From contig DDUQ01000058.1 of NCBI GenBank assembly GCA_002344885.1, forward strand, positions 1 to 64,000: a stretch of DNA of 64,000 nt. Direction: 5' to 3'. This stretch comes from Comamonadaceae bacterium UBA2334. Lineage in GTDB: Bacteria > Pseudomonadota > Gammaproteobacteria > Burkholderiales > Burkholderiaceae_C. Position 1 is the stretch's first letter; each line of letters starts with the position of its first letter. The notes under the pieces were generated by a model. That model was not told the origin of the DNA and did no database searches. It was given only the letters and a program-made list of their open reading frames with translations. A program made the position numbers and the translations under genes. Of this stretch, positions 33,546-42,690 are shown piece after piece.

Positions 33546-34457
33546 TCACGGTTCTGTGGCATCCGGCGCCAGGGTGTGCAAGGGCAAGTCGTGCTCGGCG
33601 GCCATGGCCTCCAGCGACTGGCAAGTGAGTCCGCCAAAAAAACGGGCCAGGGCCACATGGTGTGCCGCGCTGCGCATGGCTGCATGGGTGTGATCGGCCA
33701 AGCCTGCCAGGGCACAGAGGCGGCTGGCGAAATGAGGTTCCAGTGCGGCGACGGCCACCCGACCGTCCTGACAGGGGTAGACGCGGTACCCCGCATGCGC
33801 GCCACCCACATCACCTGACGGGGTGGTCAGTTCCCATTGCCTGGGGCGGGCCAGCCATGCGGCCGCATCGCTCAGGGCCACTTCAATGTGGCAACCCGCC
33901 CCGGTCTGGTGGCGAACCAGCAGACCCTGCAGCACAGCCTCGCTGGCGGCCAGTGCGCCACCCATGTCGGCATAGAGCGTGGGTGGCAGTGAGCGACCCT
34001 GAACTAGGTCCTGCTCGGCCATGTAGGTCAGGTCATGTCCGGGTTCATCGGCACGCTCGCCGGGTGCGCCAACGATGGTCACCATGATCAGGCGCGGGTA
34101 AAGGGCGCGCAAAGTGGCGTGGTCGAGCTTGAGTTTGTGCAGGGCCGAGGGTCTGAACGAGGTGAGCAGCACATCGGTCTGTGCCAGGGTCTGATGAAGC
34201 GTCTGCTGGCCATCGGGCTGTTTCAGGTCGGCCACGAGCAATTCGATGCCCGCATGCATGTCGCCGTATGCGCGTGGGCTGTAGTGTGCCATCGGGTCTC
34301 TGGCGGGGGGCTCCAGTTTGGTGCAGGCGGCACCCATCTGCTTCAGGCGCATGAGGGCGGCAGGGCCGGGCAAATTGAGCGCCAGGCTGAGCACGCGTGT
34401 GCCGAGCAGGGGTTGTGGTGATGGGGTTTCAGCCAAAGCGGGGGATGGGGTCGTCAT
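33546..34457 (-). CDS. CaiB/BaiF-family CoA transferase (family III)
   Basis: A 303-residue protein. GTRVLSLALNLPGPAALMRL and GAACTKLEPPARDPM match the N-terminal Rossmann half of family III CoA transferases, VADLKQPDGQQTLHQTLAQTDV the next segment, and the catalytic Asp is expected in EPGHDLTYMAEQ. It is shorter than the usual ~400 residues, ending soon after the small domain begins, as in alpha-methylacyl-CoA-racemase-like short forms. The substrate is unknown and no acyl-CoA pathway genes are adjacent. The ATG at 34457 is preferred over an upstream in-frame start. Confidence 0.82.
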   Translation of the reverse strand: MTTPSPALAETPSPQPLLGTRVLSLALNLPGPAALMRLKQMGAACTKLEPPARDPMAHYSPRAYGDMHAGIELLVADLKQPDGQQTLHQTLAQTDVLLTSFRPSALHKLKLDHATLRALYPRLIMVTIVGAPGERADEPGHDLTYMAEQDLVQGRSLPPTLYADMGGALAASEAVLQGLLVRHQTGAGCHIEVALSDAAAWLARPRQWELTTPSGDVGGAHAGYRVYPCQDGRVAVAALEPHFASRLCALAGLADHTHAAMRSAAHHVALARFFGGLTCQSLEAMAAEHDLPLHTLAPDATEP

Positions 34458-34640
34458 GGTGTGTAAGGGTTTCAACCGGCCAAGCATATCGGTCGGGCTG
34501 ATGGTAGTTCACCCCATCGCAAGCGCATGTCACACCAATTTCACGCAAACGCCATGCAGCAGACATGCAGGGTTTTCAGAATCGTGGGCAACAGCAGCGC
34601 ACGGGCGACTGCTACACCGTCACAACAACCTGGAGTGAAC

Positions 34641-35510
34641 ATGAAAGAACTGCCGACCCCCACACTGGACCTCTCACCCATTGCGTTGCCCAGGGGGTCA
34701 CTTCATCCGGGCGGCTCAGCTCTGGTGCCAGGTGGTTTCAGTCAGGAGCCGGTTGCACGGCCAGGCGCTGCTGGCGGGTTGCTGGTCACATGGGCCAGGC
34801 ACCTGGACGAGGTTCGCCAGGCGCAAAAGCTGAGGTACGACGTGTTTGCCGGGGAAATGGGTGCCCGGCTGCCCCTGACCGTGCCCGGCCACGACATTGA
34901 CCTGTTCGACGATTTTTGTGAACACCTGCTGGTGCGCGATGTGGCCAGTGGAGAGGTCATTGGCACTTACCGGGTGCTCACACCCGCGCAGGCCAAACGC
35001 GTGGGCAGCTTCTACAGCGACACCGAGTTCGACCTGACACGCCTGCGTGCGCTGCGCAACGACATGGTCGAGCTGGGACGCAGCTGTGTGCACCGCGACC
35101 ACCGGCAAGGCGGTGTCATCATGGCGCTGTGGGGGGCACTGGCTGACTTCATGGTCAGCAACCAGTTGCACACCATGATCGGTTGCGCCAGCATCCCCAT
35201 GCAACACGACGGCCCACATGGCCAGGTGTGGGGCGGGCATGCGGCGGCCAGCATATGGCATAAGCTGAAAGACAAACACCTGGCGTCGGTCGAGTTCCAT
35301 GTCAGGCCCCGGTTGCCGTTGCCTGTGGACCGGCTGGACACGTCGCTGGATGTCGAACCGCCTGCGCTGGTCAAGGGGTATCTGCGTCTGGGTGCCAAGA
35401 TTCTGGGGGCACCGGCCTGGGACCCGGATTTCAATGCGGCCGACCTGCCGTTGATGATGCGACTGGCCGATTTGCCGGCCCGCTACCGCAAGCATTTTCT
35501 GGGGGCATGA
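34641..35510 (+). CDS. OlsB-like N-acyltransferase (GNAT-type)
   Basis: A 289-residue protein with the acyltransferase core of the ornithine-lipid enzyme OlsB: VRQAQKLRYDVFAGEMGARL, DLFDDFCEHLLVRD, VIGTYRVLTPAQA, VELGRSCVHRDHRQGGVIM and MIGCASIPM. OlsB transfers a hydroxyacyl group from acyl-ACP to the amino group of ornithine; related proteins use other amines. No olsA acyltransferase is adjacent. The first ~45 residues are Pro/Gly-rich and not conserved. The start at 34641 is supported by TGGAG just upstream. Confidence 0.82.
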   Translation: MKELPTPTLDLSPIALPRGSLHPGGSALVPGGFSQEPVARPGAAGGLLVTWARHLDEVRQAQKLRYDVFAGEMGARLPLTVPGHDIDLFDDFCEHLLVRDVASGEVIGTYRVLTPAQAKRVGSFYSDTEFDLTRLRALRNDMVELGRSCVHRDHRQGGVIMALWGALADFMVSNQLHTMIGCASIPMQHDGPHGQVWGGHAAASIWHKLKDKHLASVEFHVRPRLPLPVDRLDTSLDVEPPALVKGYLRLGAKILGAPAWDPDFNAADLPLMMRLADLPARYRKHFLGA

Positions 35511-35536
35511 CAGCAAAGGTTGTCCAGATTGTTTGC

Positions 35537-35590
35537 TTAAAACGTAGCAAACGAATGAATGAATAAAAGCGCTGAAGCTGATTTTTATTC
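35537..35590 (+). repeat. copy of the dispersed AAGCGCT repeat (copy 5)
   Basis: AAAACGTAGCAAACGAATGA, then AATAAAAGCGCTGAAGCTGA followed by TTTTTATTC. It lies between the acyltransferase gene and ppk1, in an AT-rich island. Confidence 0.5.
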
Positions 35591-35713
35591 ATTTTTCGCC
35601 AGCGGTTGAGGTGCTTACGGGCGGCGAAGTGCCGGGTGGCCGACAATGTGGGTGAGCGACAGTGTGCGGGCGCATGTTGTCTGCTTGTTGAACCCGTTTG
35701 TCAAAATCCCGCC

Positions 35714-37873
35714 ATGACGACCCCTGCCAGACCCCGCCGCCGTTCGACCTCGTTTTCCGCCAGCCGTTCACGTTCGGCCACCCGCGCGCTGCCGCCACCC
35801 GCCCCGATCGAACTGCTGAACCGCGACCAGAGCATCCTCTCCTTCAACGCCCGCGTGCTGGATTGGGCTGCCCGTCCCGACGTACCGTTGCTGGAACGGC
35901 TGCGTTACCTGTGCATCGTGTCGTCCAACCTGGACGAGTTTTTCGAAGTTCGCGCGTCCGCACACATGACGGCTCGGGCCGTGGGCGACAAAAAAGGTAC
36001 GTACACCGATGCCACGTTCAGGGCCTTGGCCGAGCGCATTCACCAGCTGGTGGATGAGCAGTACCACATCTTCGAAACGGCGTTGGTGCCCGCGCTGGAA
36101 AAGCGTGGCATCAAGCTTGTGGCGCACAGCGAGCGCAATGTCAGCCAGCGGCGCTGGGTGCGCGAGTGGTTTGTGAACCAGGTGCAGCCGTTGCTGGTGC
36201 CGGTGGGGCTCGATCCGGCGCACCCCTTCCCGCAGGTGGCCAACAAGTCGCTCAACTTCATCGTCCGCCTCAGTGGCCGGGACGCATTCGGCCGCGAAAA
36301 CGAGGTGGCCATTGTCAAAGTGCCTCGGCAACTGCCGCGCTTTTTCCGTTTGCCTGTGGCCAAAGGATCGAAGCAACAGCTGTTCGTGTCCATTTCCAGC
36401 CTGATCCGCTCGCACTTGCAGGACCTGTTTCCGGGCCGTCATGTGACGGAGTTTTCGCAGTTCCGTGTGACCCGGCACTCGGATTTGGCGGTGGACGAGG
36501 AAGAAGTCAAAAACCTGCGCACTGCGCTGCGCCAGGGTTTGCAACACCGGCATTTCGGCCAGGCCGTGCGCTTGGAAGTCTCTGCAGGCTGCTCCGAATT
36601 CCTGTCCGACTTTCTGCTGACCCAGTTCGGCTTGCCCGAAGAGGCGTTGTACCGGGCGCACGGTCCCGTCAACCTCGTGCGCATGAACCAGCTCATCGAC
36701 ATGGTGGACGCGCCCGGCATGCGTTTCGAGGCCTACGAGGCCGGTTGGCCCCAGCAGCTGGTGCCCGGCCAGTCGCTGTTCGACCGCCTGCAGCAGGGGG
36801 ATGTGCTGATCCACCAACCGTACGAAACCTTCGATGCCGTGGTGTCGTTCCTGCGCGAAGCGGTCAACGACCCGGCGGTGCTGGCCATCAAGCAGACGGT
36901 GTACCGCACAGGTGCCCGGTCAGAGTTGATCGAGCTGCTGCGTGAGGCGGTGCGCCGTGGCAAGGAAGTGATGGCGGTGGTGGAGCTGAAGGCCCGGTTC
37001 GACGAAGAGGCCAACATCAACTATGCCGAGTTGCTGGAATCGGTCGGTGCGCAGGTGGTGTACGGCGTGGTGGGCCTGAAAACCCATGCCAAGATGATGC
37101 TCGTCACCCGGCGGGAAGGGGGCAAACTGGTGCGTTACGCCCACCTGTCCACGGGCAACTACAACCCTGGCACCGCCCGGTTGTACACCGACATCAGCCA
37201 CCTGACCGCTGACCCGGCGCTCACGCTGGACGTAGAACAGGTGTTTTTGCATCTGGCCAGCCAGAACAGGTTGCCCCACCTGAACAAGGCGCGGATTGCG
37301 CCGTTCCACCTGCACAAAGTGCTGATGTCTCGCATGGAGGCGGCCAGCCACGCTGCGCTGGCCGGGGTGCCCGCGTCGATCGTGCTGAAAATGAATGCGC
37401 TGACCGACGAGCCACTTGCCCGGGCGTTGGCCCACGCGTCGCAGTGCGGTGTGAAGGTGGATGTGATTGTGCGGGGTGCCTGCATCTTGCCCGCCGGGGT
37501 GCCAGGGGTGACCGACAACGTCCGGGTGCGCTCGGTCATCGGGCGCATGCTGGAGCACTCGCGCGTGTTCCGCTCGCAGATCGGCGACGACGACCAGGTG
37601 TGGTTGTCCAGCGCAGATTGGATGAACCGCAACATGATGCGTCGTGTCGAGATGGCCTGGCCTGTGACCGACCCGGAGCTGAAGCAACGTGTGGTCGAGG
37701 AATGTCTGGATCTGTACATGGCCGACAACCTGAATGCCTGGTGCTTGCAACCCGTTGGCGCCTACCTGAAGGCTCAGCCACCTGCTGAGGGCAAAGGGCG
37801 CAAGGGTGCGGCGCAGATGGTGGTGTCAGCGCAGGCCACGCTCATGGCCCGCTATGGACGCAAGTCGGCTTGA
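35714..37873 (+). CDS. ppk1: polyphosphate kinase 1
   Basis: A 719-residue enzyme making polyphosphate reversibly from ATP. N-terminal domain: LLNRDQSILSFNARVLDWA and YLCIVSSNLDEFFEVR. Two phospholipase-D-like catalytic domains follow; the phosphorylated His is in YGVVGLKTHAKMMLVTRR, with VRYAHLSTGNYNPGTARLYT next and the second His region in SQIGDDDQVWLSSADWMNRNM-type sequence near residue 635. Length is normal. The ATG at 35714 fits the family; the ~30-residue start is Arg/Ser-rich. It is convergent with ppx and close to the pst genes. Confidence 0.95.
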   Translation: MTTPARPRRRSTSFSASRSRSATRALPPPAPIELLNRDQSILSFNARVLDWAARPDVPLLERLRYLCIVSSNLDEFFEVRASAHMTARAVGDKKGTYTDATFRALAERIHQLVDEQYHIFETALVPALEKRGIKLVAHSERNVSQRRWVREWFVNQVQPLLVPVGLDPAHPFPQVANKSLNFIVRLSGRDAFGRENEVAIVKVPRQLPRFFRLPVAKGSKQQLFVSISSLIRSHLQDLFPGRHVTEFSQFRVTRHSDLAVDEEEVKNLRTALRQGLQHRHFGQAVRLEVSAGCSEFLSDFLLTQFGLPEEALYRAHGPVNLVRMNQLIDMVDAPGMRFEAYEAGWPQQLVPGQSLFDRLQQGDVLIHQPYETFDAVVSFLREAVNDPAVLAIKQTVYRTGARSELIELLREAVRRGKEVMAVVELKARFDEEANINYAELLESVGAQVVYGVVGLKTHAKMMLVTRREGGKLVRYAHLSTGNYNPGTARLYTDISHLTADPALTLDVEQVFLHLASQNRLPHLNKARIAPFHLHKVLMSRMEAASHAALAGVPASIVLKMNALTDEPLARALAHASQCGVKVDVIVRGACILPAGVPGVTDNVRVRSVIGRMLEHSRVFRSQIGDDDQVWLSSADWMNRNMMRRVEMAWPVTDPELKQRVVEECLDLYMADNLNAWCLQPVGAYLKAQPPAEGKGRKGAAQMVVSAQATLMARYGRKSA

Positions 37874-37952
37874 TGGCGGCGCACTCCCTGTGCCGGAGGG
37901 CAGGGCGTGATGGTTTGAATGGCGGCCCGGCCAGTGGGTGGCGGGGTGCCGA

Positions 37953-39437
37953 TTACTCGAAGGTGTAGGAAAAACGCCAGCCGGCCTTTTGCCAGGCAAT
38001 GGCTTCTTCCTGGATCAACCAGGCCGATTGCGGGTGAGCATGTGCCCAGCCGACATCGGCCACCAGCTTGATGTGGCGGGGTTTGAATTGCAGTGAAATG
38101 GCGCGGTAGTCCGGGTCGCGCCTTGCGTGGCACAGCAGCACCGCCAGGCGAAGCGACACCAGTTGCTTGACCAGCAGTTCGTCGTGCAGCCAGGCTTCCA
38201 GCTTGCGCAGTTTGCCCCGCTGGCCCAGCACCAGCAGGCTCATGCGCTGTAACTCTGCCATCGAGAAGCCGGGGGCATCCACATGCTCCAGCACGTAGGC
38301 ACCGTGGTGGTGGGAGTCGTCATGGGAAATGTGCACACCCAGTTCATGCAGGCGTGCGGCCCAGTCCAGCTTGCGCGAATGGCGTTCGTTCAGGGTGTTG
38401 GGCTCTGCAATCTGCGTGAACAGGGCCGATGCCACGGTGCCGACGCGTCTGGCTTGGGCTGTGTCCACCGAAAACCGCTGGCTCAACCGCACCACGGTGC
38501 GTTCGCGCAAATCGGTCTCGTCACTGCCACGGTCGATCAGGTCATACAGGGCACCCTGTCGCAGCGCGCCTTCTGCGATGGTCATGTACTCGATGTCGAA
38601 CAGGTCGAACACAGCACGCAGCACACTCAGGCCGCCGCCGATGACCAGTTTGCGGTCGTCCTTGATGCCCTCCAGCCGGAGGTTCTCGATCGAACCAGCC
38701 TTGAGCAGGCGGTCAAGCAGCCAGTCCAGGTCGGCGCGGCTGATGGCCTCGCTGCCACGCCCATTGGCTGCCATGGCTTCGGAGACGGCCCGCACGGTAC
38801 CGGACGACCCATAGGCCACGTCCCACTGGCTGCGTGGAAACATGTCCAGCGCCTCGTCCAGCACGGCTTTGGCCGCGATTTCCGCTGTTTTGAACGCACT
38901 GTCGGTGAAGGCGTTGCCGGGAAAGTACCGCCCTGACCAAGCCACGCTGCCCAGCCTGAACGAGTCCATGCATTTGGGTGTGAACCCCTGACCCAGAATC
39001 AGTTCGGTGGAACGCCCGCCGATGTCCACCACCAGGCGCCGCTCGTCTGACTGGGGCAGCATGTGTGTCACGCCCTGGTAGATCAGCCGCGCCTCTTCCA
39101 GGCCGGGGATCACTTCGATGGGGAAGCCCAGAATCTGCTGGGCCTTGTGGATGAAAACATCCCGGTTGCGGGCTTCACGCAGGGTTTGCGTGGCGACCGC
39201 CCGCACGCGTGACCGTTCAAAACCCTTGAGCCGCTCGGCAAACCGGGCCAGACAGTCCCAGCCACGTTGCATGGCCACGTCTGACAGGTTGCGCTCGTCG
39301 TCCAGCCCGCCACCTTGCCGAACCATCTCCTTCAGGTACTCCACCCGTTGGATGTGCCCGTGGTCGTAGCGGCCAATTTCCAGTCTGAAGCTGTTGGACC
39401 CCAGGTCCACCGCAGCGAGCAAAGTTCCGTCGTTCAT
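37953..39437 (-). CDS. ppx: exopolyphosphatase / guanosine pentaphosphate phosphatase
   Basis: A 494-residue Ppx/GppA enzyme of the actin-like ATPase fold that removes terminal phosphate from polyphosphate (and, in some members, pppGpp). Motifs: AAVDLGSNSFRLEIGR (phosphate 1), VATQTLREARN, VVDIGGRSTELILG (phosphate 2), AYGSSGTVRAVSEAM and VIGGGLSVLRAVFDL. The C-terminal HD-like region contains HELGVHISHDDSHHHGAYV. The ATG at 39437 is chosen by homology over an upstream in-frame ATG. It is divergent from pstS with a candidate Pho box on its own strand, and convergent with ppk1. Confidence 0.93.
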   Translation of the reverse strand: MNDGTLLAAVDLGSNSFRLEIGRYDHGHIQRVEYLKEMVRQGGGLDDERNLSDVAMQRGWDCLARFAERLKGFERSRVRAVATQTLREARNRDVFIHKAQQILGFPIEVIPGLEEARLIYQGVTHMLPQSDERRLVVDIGGRSTELILGQGFTPKCMDSFRLGSVAWSGRYFPGNAFTDSAFKTAEIAAKAVLDEALDMFPRSQWDVAYGSSGTVRAVSEAMAANGRGSEAISRADLDWLLDRLLKAGSIENLRLEGIKDDRKLVIGGGLSVLRAVFDLFDIEYMTIAEGALRQGALYDLIDRGSDETDLRERTVVRLSQRFSVDTAQARRVGTVASALFTQIAEPNTLNERHSRKLDWAARLHELGVHISHDDSHHHGAYVLEHVDAPGFSMAELQRMSLLVLGQRGKLRKLEAWLHDELLVKQLVSLRLAVLLCHARRDPDYRAISLQFKPRHIKLVADVGWAHAHPQSAWLIQEEAIAWQKAGWRFSYTFE

Positions 39438-39485
39438 GGTTGTACTTTTTGTTCGAGCCAAAGAGCATAGCACCGCTTTTTTTCG

Positions 39486-39507
39486 CTTCTGTGACAACTG
39501 CGTGAAA
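39486..39507 (-). promoter_or_regulatory. candidate Pho box upstream of ppx
   Basis: On the minus strand two 11-base units follow each other, TTTCACGCAGT and TGTCACAGAAG, the direct-repeat layout bound by PhoB. It lies about 50 bases upstream of the ppx start codon. The first unit is a weaker match. Confidence 0.45.
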
Positions 39508-39546
39508 CGCCGGCTGCCGCTGCATGCACGGTTGGTGTGACGAAAC

Positions 39547-39568
39547 GGTCATCAAATTGTCACACAAG
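39547..39568 (+). promoter_or_regulatory. Pho box of pstS
   Basis: Two 11-base direct repeats, GGTCATCAAAT and TGTCACACAAG, match the PhoB consensus TGTCA-type units. A TACAGT follows 10 bases after the second TGTCAC (39574-39579), the spacing at which the Pho box replaces the -35 element. Confidence 0.75.
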
Positions 39569-39573
39569 GCTTC

Positions 39574-39579
39574 TACAGT
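39574..39579 (+). promoter_or_regulatory. -10 element of pstS
   Basis: TACAGT lies 10 bases downstream of the second Pho-box unit and about 35 bases before the pstS start codon. Confidence 0.5.
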
Positions 39580-39614
39580 CTGCGCCATTCCAACCCCTAC
39601 CAACGAGGTAACCC

Positions 39615-40643
39615 ATGAAGCGTTTGTTCCTGAAGTCAGTGGTGGCTGCTGTGGCTGCTGCGTCATTCTCCCTGCCCGCCATGGCTGCAGACATCACCGG
39701 TGCTGGTGCGTCGTTCCCGTTCCCCATTTACGCCAAGTGGGCTGAAGCCTACAAAAAAGAGACCGGTACCGGTCTGAACTACCAGTCCATCGGCTCGTCG
39801 GGTGGCATTCGCCAGATTAAGGCAAAGACAGTGGCCTTCGGTGCAACCGATGCGCCCATGTCAGGTGCGGACCTGGACAAGGATGGCCTGGTGCAGTTTC
39901 CGGCGATCATCGGCGGTACGGTGGCGGTGGTAAACCTCGATGGCTTTGGCAACGGCGATTTGCGCGTGACCGGTCCTGTGCTGGCTGAAATGTTCCTGGG
40001 CAAGATTGCCAAGTGGAATGACCCCAAGCTCGCAGCACTGAATCCTGGCAAGAAGCTGCCAGACACAGCCATCACCATCGTTCACCGCGCAGATGGTTCA
40101 GGCACCACCTTCAACTGGACAGACTACCTGTCGGTGGTCAGCAAGGACTGGGCCGACACAGTGGGCAAGGGTGCTGCCGTCAAGTGGCCCGCACCCACAT
40201 CGGTCGGCGGCAAGGGCAACGAAGGCGTGGCTGCGAACGTCAGCCGTACCAAAGGTGCGATCGGATACGTGGAATACGCCTATGCCAAGCGCAACAAGCT
40301 GCCCACGCTCGCGCTGCAGAACAAGGATGGTCAGTGGGTGGTGGCCGATGACGAGACATTTGCTGCGGCGGCTGCCGGTGCAGACTGGTTCAGCGTGCCA
40401 GGCATGGGCCTGTCCATCGTCAACCAGCCGGGTGCCAAGTCCTACCCCATTTCAACCGCCTCGTTCATCTTGATGTACAAGGAGCCTACCAACAAGGCGG
40501 AATCGGCCGAAGTGCTGAAGTTTTTTGACTGGTCGTTCAAAAACGGCAAGGCCTTGGCCACGGAGTTGGACTACGTGCCGCTGCCCGACAGCCTGACCAA
40601 CCAGATCCGCCAGCGCGTCTGGTCTCAAATCAACACCAAGTGA
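39615..40643 (+). CDS. pstS: phosphate ABC transporter substrate-binding protein
   Basis: A 342-residue periplasmic phosphate-binding protein. The Sec signal peptide ends at PAMAA (residue ~25). The mature protein begins DITGAGASFPFPIYAKWAEA, and the phosphate-binding segments are YQSIGSSGGIRQI, FGATDAPM and HRADGSGTTFNWTDYL. It delivers phosphate to PstCAB. The start codon follows GAGGTAACCC, a good ribosome site. Transcription is expected to be PhoB-activated through the upstream Pho box, and an attenuator follows the gene. Confidence 0.97.
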   Translation: MKRLFLKSVVAAVAAASFSLPAMAADITGAGASFPFPIYAKWAEAYKKETGTGLNYQSIGSSGGIRQIKAKTVAFGATDAPMSGADLDKDGLVQFPAIIGGTVAVVNLDGFGNGDLRVTGPVLAEMFLGKIAKWNDPKLAALNPGKKLPDTAITIVHRADGSGTTFNWTDYLSVVSKDWADTVGKGAAVKWPAPTSVGGKGNEGVAANVSRTKGAIGYVEYAYAKRNKLPTLALQNKDGQWVVADDETFAAAAAGADWFSVPGMGLSIVNQPGAKSYPISTASFILMYKEPTNKAESAEVLKFFDWSFKNGKALATELDYVPLPDSLTNQIRQRVWSQINTK

Positions 40644-40679
40644 CACGGCTTGGGGGCTGACGTGTGTTGGCCCTCCGTT

Positions 40680-40714
40680 CACCCGCAGCGCGTTGCTGCG
40701 GGTGTTTTTGTGTT
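40680..40714 (+). terminator. attenuator between pstS and pstC
   Basis: ACCCGCAGC (40681-40689) pairs perfectly with GCTGCGGGT (40695-40703) around a 5-base loop, followed by GTTTTTGTGTTT. Its place inside the operon suggests partial termination, giving excess PstS. Confidence 0.8.
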
Positions 40715-40750
40715 TCTTGTGCGGATGACCCACGCTGAAGGTGAAACCAG

Positions 40751-41758
40751 ATGACGGCTACCGTGACCAACATGACCCCTCCCACCCAAACTTCCAACGT
40801 TTCCGCTCCCAGTGCCAGTATGGTGGCCATTGCACGCCGTCAGCGTGTGCAGGACATGGTGTTCCATCGTCTGACGCAGACGTTCTCGCTGCTGGTGCTG
40901 CTGGCGCTTGCGGGCATCATTGTTTCGCTGTTTATCAACGCCTGGCCCACGTTTGCGAAGTTCGGCGTGAAGTTCCTCTGGTATGTGGAGTGGGACATCA
41001 TCAACGAAGAATTCGGCGCGGCGATTGCCATCGTCGGTACGGTGTTGAGCGCGGGTATTGCAATGATCATCGGTGTGCCACTGGCGTTCGGCATTGCATT
41101 CTTCCTGACCGAAACCTGCCCCGTGTGGCTGCGCCGCCCGCTGGGAACTGCCATTGAACTGCTGGCTGCCGTGCCATCCATCATTTACGGCATGTTCGGC
41201 CTGTTTGTGTTCGCGCCCATTTATGCAAACTTCTTCCAGGTTCCGGTGCAACAGGTGTTTGCCGGCATGCCGCTGGTGGGTTGGCTGTTTGGTGGTGCCA
41301 CCAACGGCCTGGGCATCCTGGCTGCTGGCATCATCCTGGCGTTCATGGTGTTGCCGTTCATTGCGGCAGTGATGCGCGATGTGTTTGAAATCACCCCGCC
41401 CATCCTGCGCGAGTCTGCCTACGGGCTGGGCTGTACCACGTGGGAGGTGGTGCGCAAGGTGGTGCTGCCGTACACCCAGAAAGGCGTGGTCGGTGGCATC
41501 ATGCTGGGCCTCGGTCGCGCGTTGGGCGAGACCATGGCTGTAACCTTCGTGATTGGCAATGCCAACCGCATGCCGACCTCGTTGTATTCACCCGGCACAT
41601 CCATCGCTTCTTTGTTGGCCAACGAGTTTGGCGAGGCGGAAGCCCTCCATTTCAACACCTTGTTCGCCCTGGGTCTGGTGCTGTTCATCATCACGTTTGT
41701 GGTGCTGGCACTGGCCAAGTGGATGATCATGCGTGCCGAGCGCGCCAAAGGCGTTTGA
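40751..41758 (+). CDS. pstC: phosphate ABC transporter permease PstC
   Basis: A 335-residue inner-membrane permease with six predicted spans and an extended cytoplasmic N-terminus (about 40 residues). The binding-protein-dependent transport signature is in RESAYGLGCTTWEVVRKVVL, and VPSIIYGMFGLFVF is the PstC-typical segment. It forms the channel with PstA. Confidence 0.95.
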   Translation: MTATVTNMTPPTQTSNVSAPSASMVAIARRQRVQDMVFHRLTQTFSLLVLLALAGIIVSLFINAWPTFAKFGVKFLWYVEWDIINEEFGAAIAIVGTVLSAGIAMIIGVPLAFGIAFFLTETCPVWLRRPLGTAIELLAAVPSIIYGMFGLFVFAPIYANFFQVPVQQVFAGMPLVGWLFGGATNGLGILAAGIILAFMVLPFIAAVMRDVFEITPPILRESAYGLGCTTWEVVRKVVLPYTQKGVVGGIMLGLGRALGETMAVTFVIGNANRMPTSLYSPGTSIASLLANEFGEAEALHFNTLFALGLVLFIITFVVLALAKWMIMRAERAKGV

Positions 41759-41790
41759 GCCTTTTTGACACCTCATTCAGGAGCATTCAC

Positions 41791-42648
41791 ATGGAAATGA
41801 AACCTTCCGCACTTTACAGGAAGCGGTACCGTACCAACCAGGTCGGCGTAACCCTGTCGATGACAGCCATGGTACTGGGATTGGCCGCGCTGCTGTGGAT
41901 TCTGGTGGTGCTGTTCGGCAATGGGCTGGCGGCATTGAACTTTTCGATTTTTACCAATGACACGCCCGCTCCCGGATCAGAAGGTGGTGGTCTGCGCAAT
42001 GCCATCGTGGGCAGCCTGATGATGGTGGGTCTGACGGTGTTGGTGTCTACGCCTGTGGGCATCCTTGCCGGCGTCTACCTGACCGAATATGGTGACACCA
42101 GCAAAACAGCCGAGATCACCCGCTTCATCACCGACATCATGCTGTCGGCGCCTTCCATCGTCCTGGGCTTGTTTGTGTATGCCATTGCCGTGGCCACCGT
42201 GGGCAATTTTTCGGGCTACGCGGGTAGCCTGGCGTTGTCGCTGATCGCCATTCCGGTGGTGATGCGCACCACCGAGAACATGATGCGCCTGGTGCCCGGC
42301 AGCCTGCGTGAGGCGGCATTTGCCCTGGGTGCCCCACGCTGGAAGGTGGCCACCATGGTGACCCTGCGAGCCGCCAAGGCGGGTGTCATTACCGGTCTGC
42401 TGTTAGCCGTGGCCCGCATTTCGGGTGAAACGGCACCGCTGCTCTTCACTGCCCTGAACAACCAGTTTTTCAGCACCAACATGGAAGGCCCGATGGCCAA
42501 CCTGCCGGTGGTGATCTTCCAGTTTGCGATGAGCCCGTATGAAAACTGGGTGCGACTGGCTTGGGCAGGTGCTTTGCTGATCACCCTGACCGTGCTGGCG
42601 CTCAACATTGTGGCTCGCGTGTTTTTCCGCGAAAAAGTGTCGGCCTGA
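41791..42648 (+). CDS. pstA: phosphate ABC transporter permease PstA
   Basis: A 285-residue inner-membrane permease. LSAPSIVLGLFVYAI and the EAA loop LREAAFALGAPRWKVATMVTL are diagnostic. The start at 41791 is supported by AGGAG 8 bases upstream; the same frame is open further into pstC but lacks homology there. It pairs with PstC. Confidence 0.95.
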   Translation: MEMKPSALYRKRYRTNQVGVTLSMTAMVLGLAALLWILVVLFGNGLAALNFSIFTNDTPAPGSEGGGLRNAIVGSLMMVGLTVLVSTPVGILAGVYLTEYGDTSKTAEITRFITDIMLSAPSIVLGLFVYAIAVATVGNFSGYAGSLALSLIAIPVVMRTTENMMRLVPGSLREAAFALGAPRWKVATMVTLRAAKAGVITGLLLAVARISGETAPLLFTALNNQFFSTNMEGPMANLPVVIFQFAMSPYENWVRLAWAGALLITLTVLALNIVARVFFREKVSA

Positions 42649-42690
42649 TGGCCCGGGACGAACAGCCTCTTACTTTTTGACAGGATCATC

